From CAVQBJ01 sp963819075 (GTDB lineage: Bacteria > Actinomycetota > Thermoleophilia > Solirubrobacterales > Solirubrobacteraceae): DNA of 64,000 nucleotides. Of the stretch, positions 49,628-58,929 are shown one piece after another. The stretch lies in the NCBI GenBank assembly GCA_963819075.1, contig CAWFUP010000002.1:930001-994000 (forward strand), read 5' to 3'. A model generated the notes under the pieces. The model saw only the letters and a list, made by a program, of their open reading frames with translations, was not told the origin of the DNA and did no database searches. Numbering within the stretch: position 1 is the first letter of the stretch; every line of letters begins with the position of its first letter. Position numbers and translations under genes: made by a program.

Positions 49628-50947
49628 CTAGCGCCCCCGCGCCCGCCGGGCGAGCACCGAGCGCGCCCCTCCGAGGTAGATCGCCTCCCGCACCCGCTGG
49701 GCCAAGGGCCGTCGCAGCATCCCCCCCTCCGCCCCCGGCCGCGCGGCGTCGGGCTCGGTGATCCAGCGCAGCAGCGGCGCTGCGGCCCGTGACCACGTGT
49801 GCGCGGCGGCGGCGGCGGCGAGCGGCTCGGCGTAGGCGGCGCGGCCGCGGTCGAGGACCGCGGCCAGCGCGGCGCTCAGGCCGTCGACGTCCCCCGCTGC
49901 GGCGACGGCGCCGAGCCCGTCCGCGGCCACGCGCTCGGCCAGCGCATCGCCGGTCGTGCACACGACCGGCAGGCCGGCCCAGAAGCAGTCGAGAATGCGC
50001 GTGCGGAAGGCGAAGCGGGTCTCCAGGTGCTCGCGCTGCGCCGACATCGCGCAGTCGGCCGTCGTCAGCCATGCGGCTCGCTCGGCGTAGGGCACCCAGC
50101 GGTCGTGAAAGTGCACGACCGATCCGAGCACGCCGAGCTCGCGGGCCAGCTCCTGGGCCGCCGCGATCGTCGTCGCCGCCGCGGGGTGATCGGGGGTGAC
50201 GCCCATGAAGACGAGGCACACGCGCGGGCGGCGCTCGGCCAGGGCGGCGACCGCGCGGATCGCCGTGTCGGCATCCAGCCAGCTCCACAGCCCGCCGTTC
50301 CACAGCACGATCTCGGCGTCCGGCGGCAGCGCGGCGATCGCCTCGCGCGCGCCACCGTCGCCGGCGGGCGGGGGGCGATCGGGCACGCCGAACGGCACGA
50401 GGTCGATCACCTCGCGCAGGTCGGGATCGCGGTCGTACGTGCCGGGTGAGATGAGGCGCAGCGCGAGCATCGCGCCGAGCCACAGATCTCGCTGCTGCTC
50501 GCTGGCGCACATGAAGTGGTGGCCGGTGCGCAGCGCGTCGTGGAGGCGATCGAGCGTGGTCGCGGTCAGCTGGCGGCGGGCGAGCGGCGGTCGCCCGGCG
50601 AGCAGCTCGAGCGTCTCGAGCGTCTCGGGGTCGTACAGGTCGAAGACCACACGGGCCCGGGCGCGGCGCAGCCACCGCGTCACCAGCGGCCACTGCGGGT
50701 GCGCTACGACGACATCGGCCTGCGAGATCGGCGCCCGCAGCGTCGCCGGAGCGTGAGGACGGAAGGGGAACGTCGTCACCCCCTCGTCCTGCTCGCCGAT
50801 CGAGCCGCCGTGCGCGATGCTGACCTCCGCGCGGTCGGCCAGCACGCGGGCGAGCTCCCAGTAGCGAATCCCGAGGCCCGCCATCTCGCTCCCGACGGGA
50901 TCCGCGCTGATGAACAGCACGCGCGGCCGCTGCGCCGACGGCGCCAT
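49628..50947 (-). CDS. Glycosyltransferase, GT-B fold (family 4-like)
   Basis: This 439-residue protein starts at ATG 50947, just after the stop of the upstream gene. The N-terminal domain has RVLFISADPVGSEMAGLGIR, and VVFDLYDPETLETLELLAGR and HHFMCASEQQRDLWLGAML follow. The C-terminal domain has EIVLWNGGLWSWLDADTAIR, LVFMGVTPDHPAAATTI, VHFHDRWVPYAERAAWLTTA, and DCFWAGLPVVCTTGDALAER, the nucleotide-sugar binding region. It is co-transcribed with the GT2 gene at 51905 and convergent with the GT2 gene ending at 49583. It probably adds a sugar to the surface glycan. Confidence 0.88.
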   Translation of the reverse strand: MAPSAQRPRVLFISADPVGSEMAGLGIRYWELARVLADRAEVSIAHGGSIGEQDEGVTTFPFRPHAPATLRAPISQADVVVAHPQWPLVTRWLRRARARVVFDLYDPETLETLELLAGRPPLARRQLTATTLDRLHDALRTGHHFMCASEQQRDLWLGAMLALRLISPGTYDRDPDLREVIDLVPFGVPDRPPPAGDGGAREAIAALPPDAEIVLWNGGLWSWLDADTAIRAVAALAERRPRVCLVFMGVTPDHPAAATTIAAAQELARELGVLGSVVHFHDRWVPYAERAAWLTTADCAMSAQREHLETRFAFRTRILDCFWAGLPVVCTTGDALAERVAADGLGAVAAAGDVDGLSAALAAVLDRGRAAYAEPLAAAAAAHTWSRAAAPLLRWITEPDAARPGAEGGMLRRPLAQRVREAIYLGGARSVLARRARGR

Positions 50948-50948
50948 C

Positions 50949-51905
50949 TCAGGCCGCGCGCCGGCCATAGACGCCCCGCCGCAGGGCGACCGAGTCGAGA
51001 AAGCCGATGTCGGTGTCCACCGCCTCGGCGGGCGGTGCCGGCAGACGCTCCCGCGCGCGGGCGGCGCGCCACCCCGCCACGCGGCCGCGCAGGGCCGAGC
51101 AGTCGCGCGAGATCGCGAAGTCGCCGGCCACGACCGTCGTCTCGATCGCGAGCGTGCGCAGGGCGCCGCGGCCCCGCAGCAGCCCGTAGCGGCGCAGCAG
51201 GTAGCCGCGGCCGAAGCCGCCGTGGCGACGCTGCCACGCCGAGCGGTGCCCGTGGGTGGCCGAGCCGAGGTGCACTCCGATCGCGTCGTCGGCCGCCACG
51301 GTGCGCCAGCCGGCACTGCGCAGCCGCAGAGCGAGGTCGAAGTCCTCCATGTAGGCGAACATGGTCTCGTCGAGCCCGCCGATCTGCTCCCAGGCCACGC
51401 GGCGATAGGCAGCGGCGGTGCCGGCCGGACCGGCGAGCACCGGGGCGGCCTGCCCGGCGCGCTCGACCGGCAGTCCCTGCAAGCGGGGGAACGCCGCGAG
51501 CGTCGGGTCGGCGACCATCCCGAAGCTGTCGATCGTGCGCTCACCGGGCTGGAGCATGAGTGAGGCGACCGATCCGACGCTCGGGTCTGCGACGAGCGGC
51601 GCGACGATGCGCTCGAGGAACTCGGGCCGGCAGTCGACGTCGTTGTTGAGCAGGACGACGAAGTCGCCGTGGCCGGCCGCCACTCCACGGTTGCACGCTT
51701 CGGCGAAGCCGCGGTTCTCGTCGAAGGTCTCCAGGTGCACGCCGGGCCACTCTGCGCCCACGCGGACGCGGGTGTCGTCGGTCGAGCCGTTGTCGACGAG
51801 GATCACGCGGCGCGCCGCGGTCTGGCGCGAGAGGTGCGACAGACAGCTCGCGGTGAGGTCGTAGCGGTTGTACGCGACGATCACCACGTCGATCGAGGGC
51901 GACAT
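50949..51905 (-). CDS. Family 2 glycosyltransferase (rhamnosyltransferase-like)
   Basis: This 318-residue protein has SIDVVIVAYNRYDLTASCLS, VILVDNGSTDDT, FDENRGFAEACNRGVAAGHG, VVLLNNDVDCRPEFLERIVA and GTAAAYRRVAWEQIGGLDET with MEDFDLALRLRSAGW, a complete GT-A set. A TAGGAT box ends eight bases before ATG 51905 (reverse strand, 51919-51914), so this two-gene unit has its own promoter. The IS element begins only 43 bases upstream of the start. Confidence 0.92.
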   Translation of the reverse strand: MSPSIDVVIVAYNRYDLTASCLSHLSRQTAARRVILVDNGSTDDTRVRVGAEWPGVHLETFDENRGFAEACNRGVAAGHGDFVVLLNNDVDCRPEFLERIVAPLVADPSVGSVASLMLQPGERTIDSFGMVADPTLAAFPRLQGLPVERAGQAAPVLAGPAGTAAAYRRVAWEQIGGLDETMFAYMEDFDLALRLRSAGWRTVAADDAIGVHLGSATHGHRSAWQRRHGGFGRGYLLRRYGLLRGRGALRTLAIETTVVAGDFAISRDCSALRGRVAGWRAARARERLPAPPAEAVDTDIGFLDSVALRRGVYGRRAA

Positions 51906-51913
51906 GGCGCACC

Positions 51914-51919
51914 ATCCTA
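51914..51919 (-). promoter_or_regulatory. -10 box (TAGGAT) of the GT2/GT4 unit
   Basis: On the reverse strand TAGGAT ends eight bases before ATG 51905. The IS end at 51948 lies near the -35 area and may have changed promoter strength. Confidence 0.45.
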
Positions 51920-51947
51920 GTGGCGCGATCCCTGCCCGGACCGGGCA

Positions 51948-52974
51948 CTAGATGAGTAGTTCCACGGGTTTAGGCGGTGTAGGCGACGAGCGAGCGGCTG
52001 GGCCGGCCGAGGTAGTGGTTGAGGGAGACCGTGGCGGCGAGCGTGAGTAGTCGGCTCGCGACGCGGGCTCGGAGGCCGTGCAGGGTGCGGGCGCCGTGGC
52101 GCTCGAGCGTGAGGAGGTCTTTGGCGGTCCAGTAGATGCTTTCGATCCGCTGGCGGATCGGGGCGAGATGCGGTCCGCGTCGTTTCTCGTCTTTGCGGCT
52201 GGGTCTGAGGATCGTGGCGTCCAGAGCGGCGGCCTGGGCTGCGAACTCAGCGCCGGCGTAGCCCTTGTCGCCGATCACGGTGATCGGCCCGGTTCGGTTG
52301 ACGCGTTGGAGCATCCGCAGGCAGACGTCGCGCTCGTTGTCCTTGGGGCTGGTCAGGGCCATCGCCCGGGGAGTCCCGTCGGGCGCGCTGAGAGTGTGCA
52401 GCCTCAGCCCGTAGAAGTACCGGCTGTGGCTGGCGCAGTACCCGTAATCAGCGGCGTTCGCCAAGGCGTCGTCGAGGCTGGAGGCCCCGGCGCGTTTGAC
52501 GGTCTCGCGCGAGCGGGCGCACTCCACTGGCGTGGAGTCGACCAGCAGCACGTTGTCCTGCCAGCCCGGGCTCTGACTGGCGAACATCGCGATCAGCCAC
52601 TCGATCGTGTCAGCGAGCTGATCGCGACGCTTGTAGAACCCAGAGCGCTGCGTGAGGCCCGGGAACAGATGCCCCAGTCGCTTGATCGCGGTCGCGATGA
52701 ACCGATAGTCGCTGGGGATTCCCATGATCGACTGCGCGACCGCGAGCGTGACGACCTCGGCGTCGGTCAGACTTCGGCGGTGGTTGACGGGCTTCTCCGG
52801 CAGGAGATCGTCAGCGACGCAGAACACGTAGATCAGCAGCAGGTCGAGGTCGGCGTCCATCGTGGCCCCCAAGGTCGACGGTTGGCACTACAGAGCACCG
52901 TCGACTTCGACCTGCCTGCTTATGTCCCCTCCAACCCCGGCCCAACCCCACAAGCCGTGGAACTACTCATCTAG
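51948..52974 (-). mobile_element. IS982-family insertion sequence
   Basis: This 1027-base element is bounded by perfect 20-bp inverted repeats: CTAGATGAGTAGTTCCACGG (51948-51967) and its complement (52955-52974). One transposase gene fills it. The outermost CTAG is itself palindromic, so it may be a 4-bp target duplication, leaving 16-bp ends. The left end lies 43 bases upstream of a GT2 start and the right end 14 bases upstream of a GT4 start. The two divergent glycosyltransferase genes were thus separated by the insertion. Perfect ends and an intact gene suggest a recent event. Confidence 0.92.
51970..52872 (-). CDS. IS982-family transposase
   Basis: This 300-residue DDE transposase has LTDAEVVTLAVAQSIMGIPS, LLVDSTPVECARSRETVKRA (first Asp, IS982 signature), YGYCASHSRYFYGLRLHTL, TVIGDKGYAGAEF (second Asp) and PIRQRIESIYWTAKDLLTLE (Glu). 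All catalytic residues are visible and the frame is intact. The start is GTG or ATG near 52872-52860. It lies wholly between the inverted repeats. Confidence 0.93.
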   Translation of the reverse strand: MGATMDADLDLLLIYVFCVADDLLPEKPVNHRRSLTDAEVVTLAVAQSIMGIPSDYRFIATAIKRLGHLFPGLTQRSGFYKRRDQLADTIEWLIAMFASQSPGWQDNVLLVDSTPVECARSRETVKRAGASSLDDALANAADYGYCASHSRYFYGLRLHTLSAPDGTPRAMALTSPKDNERDVCLRMLQRVNRTGPITVIGDKGYAGAEFAAQAAALDATILRPSRKDEKRRGPHLAPIRQRIESIYWTAKDLLTLERHGARTLHGLRARVASRLLTLAATVSLNHYLGRPSRSLVAYTA

Positions 52975-52987
52975 CCTTCCCTGGCCC

Positions 52988-54130
52988 GTGCCCGATCCCC
53001 CCGTGCACATCGGTCTCAATCTCGTGTTCCTCGTGCCCGGCGAGACCGGCGGGATGGAGGTCTACGCCCGCGAGCTGATCGCCGCGATGGTGGCCGCCGC
53101 ACCGCCCGGGATGCGCTTCACGTCGTTCATCAACCGCGAGGCCGCGGGTCGCCCCGGCCCATGGCACGAGCTGACCGACGCCGTCGTCGTGCCGGTCACC
53201 GCACGCCGACGGACCGAGTGGGTGCGCGGCGAGCAGCAGATACTGCCGCGCCTCGCGGCGCGCGCCGGCTGTCACCTCGTGCACAGCCTGGCCAGCACGG
53301 CACCGCTGTGGGGGCGCTTCCGGCGCGTGGTGACGATTCACGACCTCAACTACCGCCTCGTACCCGAGGCGCACCTCGGGCGGCTCGGGCTCGGCATGCG
53401 CGTGCTCGTGCCGGCCGGCGCCCACCGCTCGGACCGGATCATCGTCGACTCGGAGTCCACACGCCAGGACCTCCTGCGCTCCTACCGACTCGACGCGGCG
53501 CGCATCGACACGGTGGCGCTCGGCGTGCGCCCGGCCTCCGCCGCCACGCCGACGCCCGAGCGCGAGCTGCGCGCTCGTCACGACCTCGGCGAGCGTGCGC
53601 TCGTGCTGTGCGTGTCGGCACAGCGTCCGCACAAGAACCTGCTGCGCCTCGTCGAGGCGCTGGCCGCGCTCGCTGCCGAGGAGCGGCCCATCCTGATGAT
53701 CGTCGGCTACGAGACACCGTACGGTCGCGAGGTGGCTCAGCGCGCGGCGACGCTCGGCCTGGCCGCCGACGTGCGTCTCGTCGGCTGGGTCGGCGACGAC
53801 GAGCTCGAAGGCCTGTACGCGTTCGCCGCCGCCTTCGTGTTCCCGTCGCTGTACGAGGGGTTCGGGCTGCCCGTGCTCGAGGCGATGGCGCGCGGCGTGC
53901 CGGTGGCCACGACCGATCGCGGCTCGCTGCCCGAGGTGGCGGGCGACGCGGCGCTCACCTTCGACCCGCTTGCCCCGGAGGCGATCGCCGCGGCGCTGCG
54001 GCGGCTGCTCACCGACGCCGCGCTCGCCGAGCGCCTGCGCGAGGCCGGGCGCGCACGGGCGGCGCAGTTCAGCTGGGCGGAGACGGCCCACGGGACGCTG
54101 GCCGCCTACGGGCGCACGCTCGGGCGCTGA
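52988..54130 (+). CDS. Family 4 glycosyltransferase
   Basis: The start is GTG 52988 or GTG 53003; about 380 residues. The GT-B motifs are HIGLNLVFLVPGETGGMEVY, HDLNYRLVPEAHLGRLGLGM, VDSESTRQDLLRSYRL, VLCVSAQRPHKNLLRLVEAL, ADVRLVGWVGDDELEGLYAF and FVFPSLYEGFGLPVLEAMAR (the ExxxxxxxE nucleotide-sugar motif), a mannosyltransferase-like set. The IS right end is 14 bases upstream, so the native promoter may be displaced. The frame stays open back into the IS to 52862, allowing an IS-fused N-terminus. Confidence 0.9.
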   Translation: MPDPPVHIGLNLVFLVPGETGGMEVYARELIAAMVAAAPPGMRFTSFINREAAGRPGPWHELTDAVVVPVTARRRTEWVRGEQQILPRLAARAGCHLVHSLASTAPLWGRFRRVVTIHDLNYRLVPEAHLGRLGLGMRVLVPAGAHRSDRIIVDSESTRQDLLRSYRLDAARIDTVALGVRPASAATPTPERELRARHDLGERALVLCVSAQRPHKNLLRLVEALAALAAEERPILMIVGYETPYGREVAQRAATLGLAADVRLVGWVGDDELEGLYAFAAAFVFPSLYEGFGLPVLEAMARGVPVATTDRGSLPEVAGDAALTFDPLAPEAIAAALRRLLTDAALAERLREAGRARAAQFSWAETAHGTLAAYGRTLGR

Positions 54131-54175
54131 CCGGCCCGCGCCGGCGCGTTAGCCGCAGCTCGTGGCCAGCGTCGC

Positions 54176-55360
54176 CTAGGACGCCGGCGTGATCGGTGCC
54201 GGCGCGGCGGCACGGCGCGAGCGGTAGACCTCGAGCACGGCGGCGAGCGAGGCCTCGAGCGAGAGCTCGTCGGCGTGCTCCTCGAACCACCGCGCCGTGC
54301 TCTCGCGCATCGCCATCCCGGCCTCGTGGACGCGCACGATCGCGGCGGCGACGTCCGCCGGGGTCGCGCGGCGGACGACGAAGCCGTTCACCCCGTCCAC
54401 CACGAGCTCGGTCGCGGCGTTGTCCTCGCCAGCCACGACGACGCTCGGCGTGCCGCGCGCGGCGGCCTCCACGACGACCATGCCGTAGCCCTCGCGGCTG
54501 GAGGGCAGCAGCATGCACGTCGCGCGGGCGAGCGCCGCGTCGACCGTCTCGGTGGCGACGAACCCCGGGGCCGTCACCGCCGCGCCGAGCCCGCGCTCGG
54601 CGATCGCCGCGAGCAGCCGAGGTCGCTCGGGCCCGTCCCCGTAGAACGTGGCCTGCAGATCGGGGATCGCCTCGCGCGCTTCGGCCACGGCGGCCAGGCC
54701 GAGCGCCGCGCGCTTTTCCGGGATGAACCGCGCCGCGAACACGACGCGATCGTCGGCGTTCTGCGGCTGCGTGGCCTGCAGCGCTCCGATGTAGAGCCCG
54801 CGCAGGACGGTTACCGGCCCGCGTACCCCCTCCTCGACGAGCCGCCGTTCGTGCAGGTGCGAGAAGCAGAACGCGCGCTGCTCGACGCGCGCGCATGCGC
54901 GCTGCACGCGATAGCCGATCGCTCCGCCGACCCGGCCGAGGTAGGCGCGCCAGTAGTGGCGGCTCCAGACCTCGAACCAGTCGACGACGATGCGATAGCG
55001 AGCGCGCCGGCGCAGGGCGGCGGCGGCGAGCAGCGAGAAGTACGGGAACGCGGCGCAGTGCACGACGTCGTAGCGACGACCGTGCCGCGCGAGATGCCAC
55101 AGCACGCCGATCCCGAACAGCAGGGGCGGCGCGATGCGCCGCCGCCCGGTCTCCGTATAGAGCGCCAGCCGCGGCTCGAGCGCGACGACGCGCACGCGCG
55201 GGTCGATGTCGACCGCCGCGCCGCGCGGCCATTGCCGGCGGGTCAGGTAGGTGACCTCGTGACCGTCGCGCGCGAGGCGCTCGGCCAGGCTGCGGTACCA
55301 GCGTTCGCCCCCGCCGACGGTATACGGGAACAGGCAGTCATAGACGACGCAGATGCGCAT
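54176..55360 (-). CDS. Family 4 glycosyltransferase
   Basis: This 394-residue protein starts at ATG 55360: MRICVVYDCLFPYTVGGGER with HEVTYLTRRQWP. It has YDVVHCAAFPYFSLLAAAAL, FCFSHLHERRLVEEGV, VVFAARFIPEKRAALGLAAV, FYGDGPERPRLLAAI and MLLPSSREGYGMVVVEAAAR with GTPSVVV, a typical GT-B donor site. It converges with the GT4 gene at 54130 (45 bases between) and diverges from the GT2 at 55497 across a 136-base region with an inverted repeat. Confidence 0.92.
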   Translation of the reverse strand: MRICVVYDCLFPYTVGGGERWYRSLAERLARDGHEVTYLTRRQWPRGAAVDIDPRVRVVALEPRLALYTETGRRRIAPPLLFGIGVLWHLARHGRRYDVVHCAAFPYFSLLAAAALRRRARYRIVVDWFEVWSRHYWRAYLGRVGGAIGYRVQRACARVEQRAFCFSHLHERRLVEEGVRGPVTVLRGLYIGALQATQPQNADDRVVFAARFIPEKRAALGLAAVAEAREAIPDLQATFYGDGPERPRLLAAIAERGLGAAVTAPGFVATETVDAALARATCMLLPSSREGYGMVVVEAAARGTPSVVVAGEDNAATELVVDGVNGFVVRRATPADVAAAIVRVHEAGMAMRESTARWFEEHADELSLEASLAAVLEVYRSRRAAAPAPITPAS

Positions 55361-55373
55361 GGGCGCAGGCAGA

Positions 55374-55391
55374 TTGCCACAGACATGGCAA
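55374..55391. promoter_or_regulatory. Inverted repeat TTGCCA-N6-TGGCAA in a divergent promoter region
   Basis: TTGCCACAGACATGGCAA is a perfect 6-bp inverted repeat with a 6-base spacer. It lies between divergent glycosyltransferase genes (starts 55360 and 55497). A TAGGAT box for the rightward gene is at 55412-55417. It is a candidate operator; the binding factor is unknown. Confidence 0.45.
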
Positions 55392-55496
55392 GAGAACCCC
55401 GTGTGGTCCGGTAGGATCGCTTCAGATACGCGCTCCTTTCCCGCCGTTGGCGCGTTGTCATCGATGCCACGTCCGGACCGCGTCGAACCTCCCGTT

Positions 55497-56672
55497 ATGA
55501 GCGCCGTAGAGCAGACACCAGACCTGGCGCCCGAGCACGCCGATGTGGCTGCGCTGACGGTGTCCGTGGTCATCCCCTGCCTCGATGAGGCGCAGAACAT
55601 CGAGACCTGCGTGCGCAGTGCGCTCGAGGTGCTCGCGCGCTCCGGCATCGCGGGCGAGGTGGTCGTCGCCGACAACGGCTCGCAGGACGGCTCCGGGGAG
55701 ATCGCCGAGCGGGTCGGGGCGCGCGTCGTGCTCGAGACGCGGCGCGGCTATGGGAGCGCCTACCTCGCCGGCTTCGCGGCGGCGCGCGGCGACTACATCG
55801 TGATGGCCGACGCCGACCTGACGTACGACTTCAATGAGATCCCGCGCTTCGTCGCGGAGCTCGACAAGGGTGCCGAGCTCGTCATGGGCGATCGCATGGA
55901 CAACATCAAGCCGGGCGCGATGCCGTGGCTGCACCGCTACGTCGGCAACCCGCTGCTCACCGGTCTGCTGAACCTGTTCTTCCGCACCGGCATCAGCGAT
56001 GCGCACTGCGGCATGCGGGCGGTGCGCCGCGACGTCCTCCCGCGCCTGGACCTGCGCACGACCGGCATGGAATTCGCCTCCGAGATGGTCATCCGCGCGG
56101 CCAAGGAGCACCTGCGAATCGCCGAGTTCCCGATCGAGTACCACCCCCGCGGCGGCGAGAGCAAGCTCTCGAGCTTCCGCGACGGCTGGCGCCACCTGCG
56201 CTTCCTGCTCGTCCACAGCCCCAACTACCTGTTCATCGCGCCGGGCGTCGTGCTGGCCGGCGTCGGCACCCTGATCGTGCTCCTCGTCGAGGCCGGGGTG
56301 AACTTCTTCGGACGCCAGTGGGGGCTGCACACGCTCATCGGCGGCACGCTGCTGATGATCGTCGGCACGCAGGTGCTCGCGCTCGGCCTGTGCGCGCACG
56401 CGTACGGCACGTACTTCATGAACGAGAAGGACCCGTGGTTCGACCGGATGCGCAGCCGCCTGCGTCTCGAGCACGGTCTCGCGCTCGGCGGCGCGTTCAT
56501 CCTCGTCGGCTTCGTGATCGGCGCCGTGATCGTGGCCACCTGGATCTCGCGCGGCTTCGGCTCGCTCTCGGAGGAGCAGAATGCCGTGGTCAGCGCCACG
56601 CTCGTCGTCGTTGGCATCCAGATCTTCTTCTCGTCGTTCCTGCTCTCAATCCTCGGGCTCCGCCGCAACTGA
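55497..56672 (+). CDS. Polyprenyl-phosphate-type family 2 glycosyltransferase
   Basis: This 391-residue protein has a GT-A domain like dolichyl-phosphate mannose synthases: VSVVIPCLDEAQNIETCVRS, VVADNGSQDGSGEIAE, DYIVMADADLTYDFNEIPRF (DxD), DAHCGMRAVRRDVL and YHPRGGESKLSSFRDGWRHL. Four C-terminal transmembrane helices follow. Such enzymes load a sugar onto polyprenyl phosphate as donor for membrane glycosyltransferases. The DUF2142-type protein encoded next could be the user. ATG 55497 is preferred; the frame is open upstream but lacks conserved sequence. Confidence 0.9.
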   Translation: MSAVEQTPDLAPEHADVAALTVSVVIPCLDEAQNIETCVRSALEVLARSGIAGEVVVADNGSQDGSGEIAERVGARVVLETRRGYGSAYLAGFAAARGDYIVMADADLTYDFNEIPRFVAELDKGAELVMGDRMDNIKPGAMPWLHRYVGNPLLTGLLNLFFRTGISDAHCGMRAVRRDVLPRLDLRTTGMEFASEMVIRAAKEHLRIAEFPIEYHPRGGESKLSSFRDGWRHLRFLLVHSPNYLFIAPGVVLAGVGTLIVLLVEAGVNFFGRQWGLHTLIGGTLLMIVGTQVLALGLCAHAYGTYFMNEKDPWFDRMRSRLRLEHGLALGGAFILVGFVIGAVIVATWISRGFGSLSEEQNAVVSATLVVVGIQIFFSSFLLSILGLRRN

Positions 56673-56712
56673 GGGTGCCGGGCTCGACCGGCAACGGACC
56701 TCCGCGTCGCTG

Positions 56713-58929
56713 ATGTCGACGAAGGTGGCAGACGACGAACGCCCTCCGGCGCTCGGTGACGGCGGCCGCGCCCGCCTGCGCCGATTCGCCGGTGCCGTGT
56801 TCGCCGGGGATCGACGCGTGTGGGCGATCGCCGCCGCCGTCGGCGGCGTGATGGCGCTCGTCTGCCTCGTCTGGTGCCTCGTGCCGCGCCCGTACGACAC
56901 CGGCACCGATTCCACCGAGGACCTCACCTACGTCGCCCAGACGCCGGCGCACGAGCCGGTGTGCGTGCGCGACCTGCAGCTGCCGGCGGCGACCGCGCGC
57001 CTGCAGCTGCGCCTCATCTCGCGCACCGTGCAGCGGCCGGCGCTGCACCTCGCGCTGTACGTCGACGGCAGCACCGTGCGCTCGGACGTGTCCCCGGTGC
57101 GCGTCGGCGCGTCACGCATCAGCACGGCCGACTTCCCGATCCCCGAGCGTCCCCCGGCGCCGGGCGCCATCCCGGCCTCGCTGTGCCTGACCGCCGACGA
57201 CCTGGTCAACTGGGGTGGCACGCCGACGTACGAGGGCGAAGACCCGCCGCCGACAGCGGCCGGCAAGCCGATCGAGGCGCGCATCGCGATCTGGTACCTG
57301 CCCCGCGCGGGGGCGACGCGCAGCTACCTGTCGGAGGCCGGCGCGATCTTCGCGCGCGCGGCGCGGTTCCGCGCCGGCTGGGTCGGCGCGTGGACGTACT
57401 GGCTGCTCATCTTCGCCGCGCTCCCGCTGCTGGCGCTGCTCGCCGTGCGCTGCCTCGCGCTCGCCGCCGCCGGCCGCGGCCGGCGCCTCGCCGCGTGGCT
57501 GTTCGTGATCGCGGCCGCCAACGCATGCTGCTGGGCGCTCATCACGCCGTCGTTCTTCGCCCCCGACGAGGTCGACCACTTCGCCTACACGCAGTCGCTC
57601 GTCGAGCGTGGCGAGGGGCCCTCGCGCACCCAGTCGACCCCACTGGCGCGCTGGTCGACGGCCGAGACGCTCGCGCTCGAGGGCGAGCACTTCGACACCG
57701 TGCACACCGTCGGCGACGGCAAGCTCCCGTGGCTCGTCTCCGACGAGCAGGTCTGGCGGGCGCGGGCGAGCGGCCACCCCGCGCAGGGCAACGGCGGCGG
57801 CTACGAGACCGCGGCTCAGCACGGACCGATCTACTACCTCGCCGTCGCCCCCGGCTACCTGCTCGCGCGCGGCGACTCGACCTTCGCGCAGCTGACGCTC
57901 ATGCGCTTCATCTCCGCCCTGCTCGGCGCGCTCGCGGTCCTGTTCACGTACCTGATCGGGCGCGAGCTCGCGCCCCGGCGCCCGGTGCTCGCCGTGCTCG
58001 CCGCGCTGCTCGTCGCCTTCGAGCCGATGTACGGGTTCATCTCGGCGACGGTCAACAACGACGTCGGCGTCGACGCCGGCGGGGCTGCGCTCGCGTACCT
58101 GCTGTTGCGGATGCTGCGTCGCGGAGTCACGCTCTGGACGGGGGCCGCCACCGGTGCCCTGCTCGTGACGCTGCCGATGGTGAAGGGCACGTCGTACTCG
58201 CTGTGGCCCGTCGCCGGCCTTGCGCTGGCCGGCGCGCTGTGGCGCCATCACCGGCGTGACGATCTGCATGGCATCGGTGCGCTCGCCGCGGCCGGTGTGG
58301 CCGTGGGGGTGCTCGTGAGCCGCTTCTCGGCGGTCTTCCAGCCGGCCTCGGGGGGCGGTGCCGCCCCGAGCAGCGCCAGCGTGAGCGCGGTCAGCGCCGC
58401 CCGCCAGGACCCGCTCGGCTACCTGTCCTACCTTTGGCAGGTCTTCCTGCCCCGCCTGTCGTTCATGGGTGGCCGGCATTTCGAGAAGGGCGTCTACCCC
58501 GCGTTCGTGATCTTCGACGAGCGCGGGTGGGCGGCGTTCGGGTGGTACGACGTGCTGTTCGGAGAGTGGGTGTACTCGGTCATCCTGGTGGTGATGGTGG
58601 CCACGCCCCTGCTCGCGCTGTGGGCGGCGCGAAGCGAGTGGACCTGGGTGCGACGCCACTGGATGGAGTGCGCGCTGATGATCCTCGTCCCGGTGACCGT
58701 GATCGCCGGCTTCGAGGCGGCGTTCTACACCTCGGGCTCGCGCCCGGCGATCGGCGAGTTCGGTCGCTACGCCTTCCCGGCGATCGGGCCACTGGCCATC
58801 CTCGTGGTGGGCGCGCTGCACGCCTTTGGCCGGCGGCGGGTCGCGTTCGTCGGCACCGGGCTCGTCGCGGCCGTGATCGGTCTCGATGCCCTTTCCCAAA
58901 TCCTCGAGCTGACGCACTTCTACGCGTGA
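56713..58929 (+). CDS. Large membrane protein, DUF2142-like putative glycosyltransferase
   Basis: This 738-residue protein has a transmembrane helix at about 35-55, then an extracytoplasmic beta-rich domain. About ten hydrophobic helices follow from residue 235 on. TPSFFAPDEVDHFAYTQSLV is the family signature after a transmembrane helix, with acidic residues facing outside as in GT-C enzymes. YETAAQHGPIYYLAV and SATVNNDVGVDAGGAALAYL follow. DUF2142 proteins are linked to transfer of sugars to surface glycans in actinobacteria. It follows the polyprenyl GT2 gene, and its stop overlaps the next ATG. Confidence 0.82.
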   Translation: MSTKVADDERPPALGDGGRARLRRFAGAVFAGDRRVWAIAAAVGGVMALVCLVWCLVPRPYDTGTDSTEDLTYVAQTPAHEPVCVRDLQLPAATARLQLRLISRTVQRPALHLALYVDGSTVRSDVSPVRVGASRISTADFPIPERPPAPGAIPASLCLTADDLVNWGGTPTYEGEDPPPTAAGKPIEARIAIWYLPRAGATRSYLSEAGAIFARAARFRAGWVGAWTYWLLIFAALPLLALLAVRCLALAAAGRGRRLAAWLFVIAAANACCWALITPSFFAPDEVDHFAYTQSLVERGEGPSRTQSTPLARWSTAETLALEGEHFDTVHTVGDGKLPWLVSDEQVWRARASGHPAQGNGGGYETAAQHGPIYYLAVAPGYLLARGDSTFAQLTLMRFISALLGALAVLFTYLIGRELAPRRPVLAVLAALLVAFEPMYGFISATVNNDVGVDAGGAALAYLLLRMLRRGVTLWTGAATGALLVTLPMVKGTSYSLWPVAGLALAGALWRHHRRDDLHGIGALAAAGVAVGVLVSRFSAVFQPASGGGAAPSSASVSAVSAARQDPLGYLSYLWQVFLPRLSFMGGRHFEKGVYPAFVIFDERGWAAFGWYDVLFGEWVYSVILVVMVATPLLALWAARSEWTWVRRHWMECALMILVPVTVIAGFEAAFYTSGSRPAIGEFGRYAFPAIGPLAILVVGALHAFGRRRVAFVGTGLVAAVIGLDALSQILELTHFYA

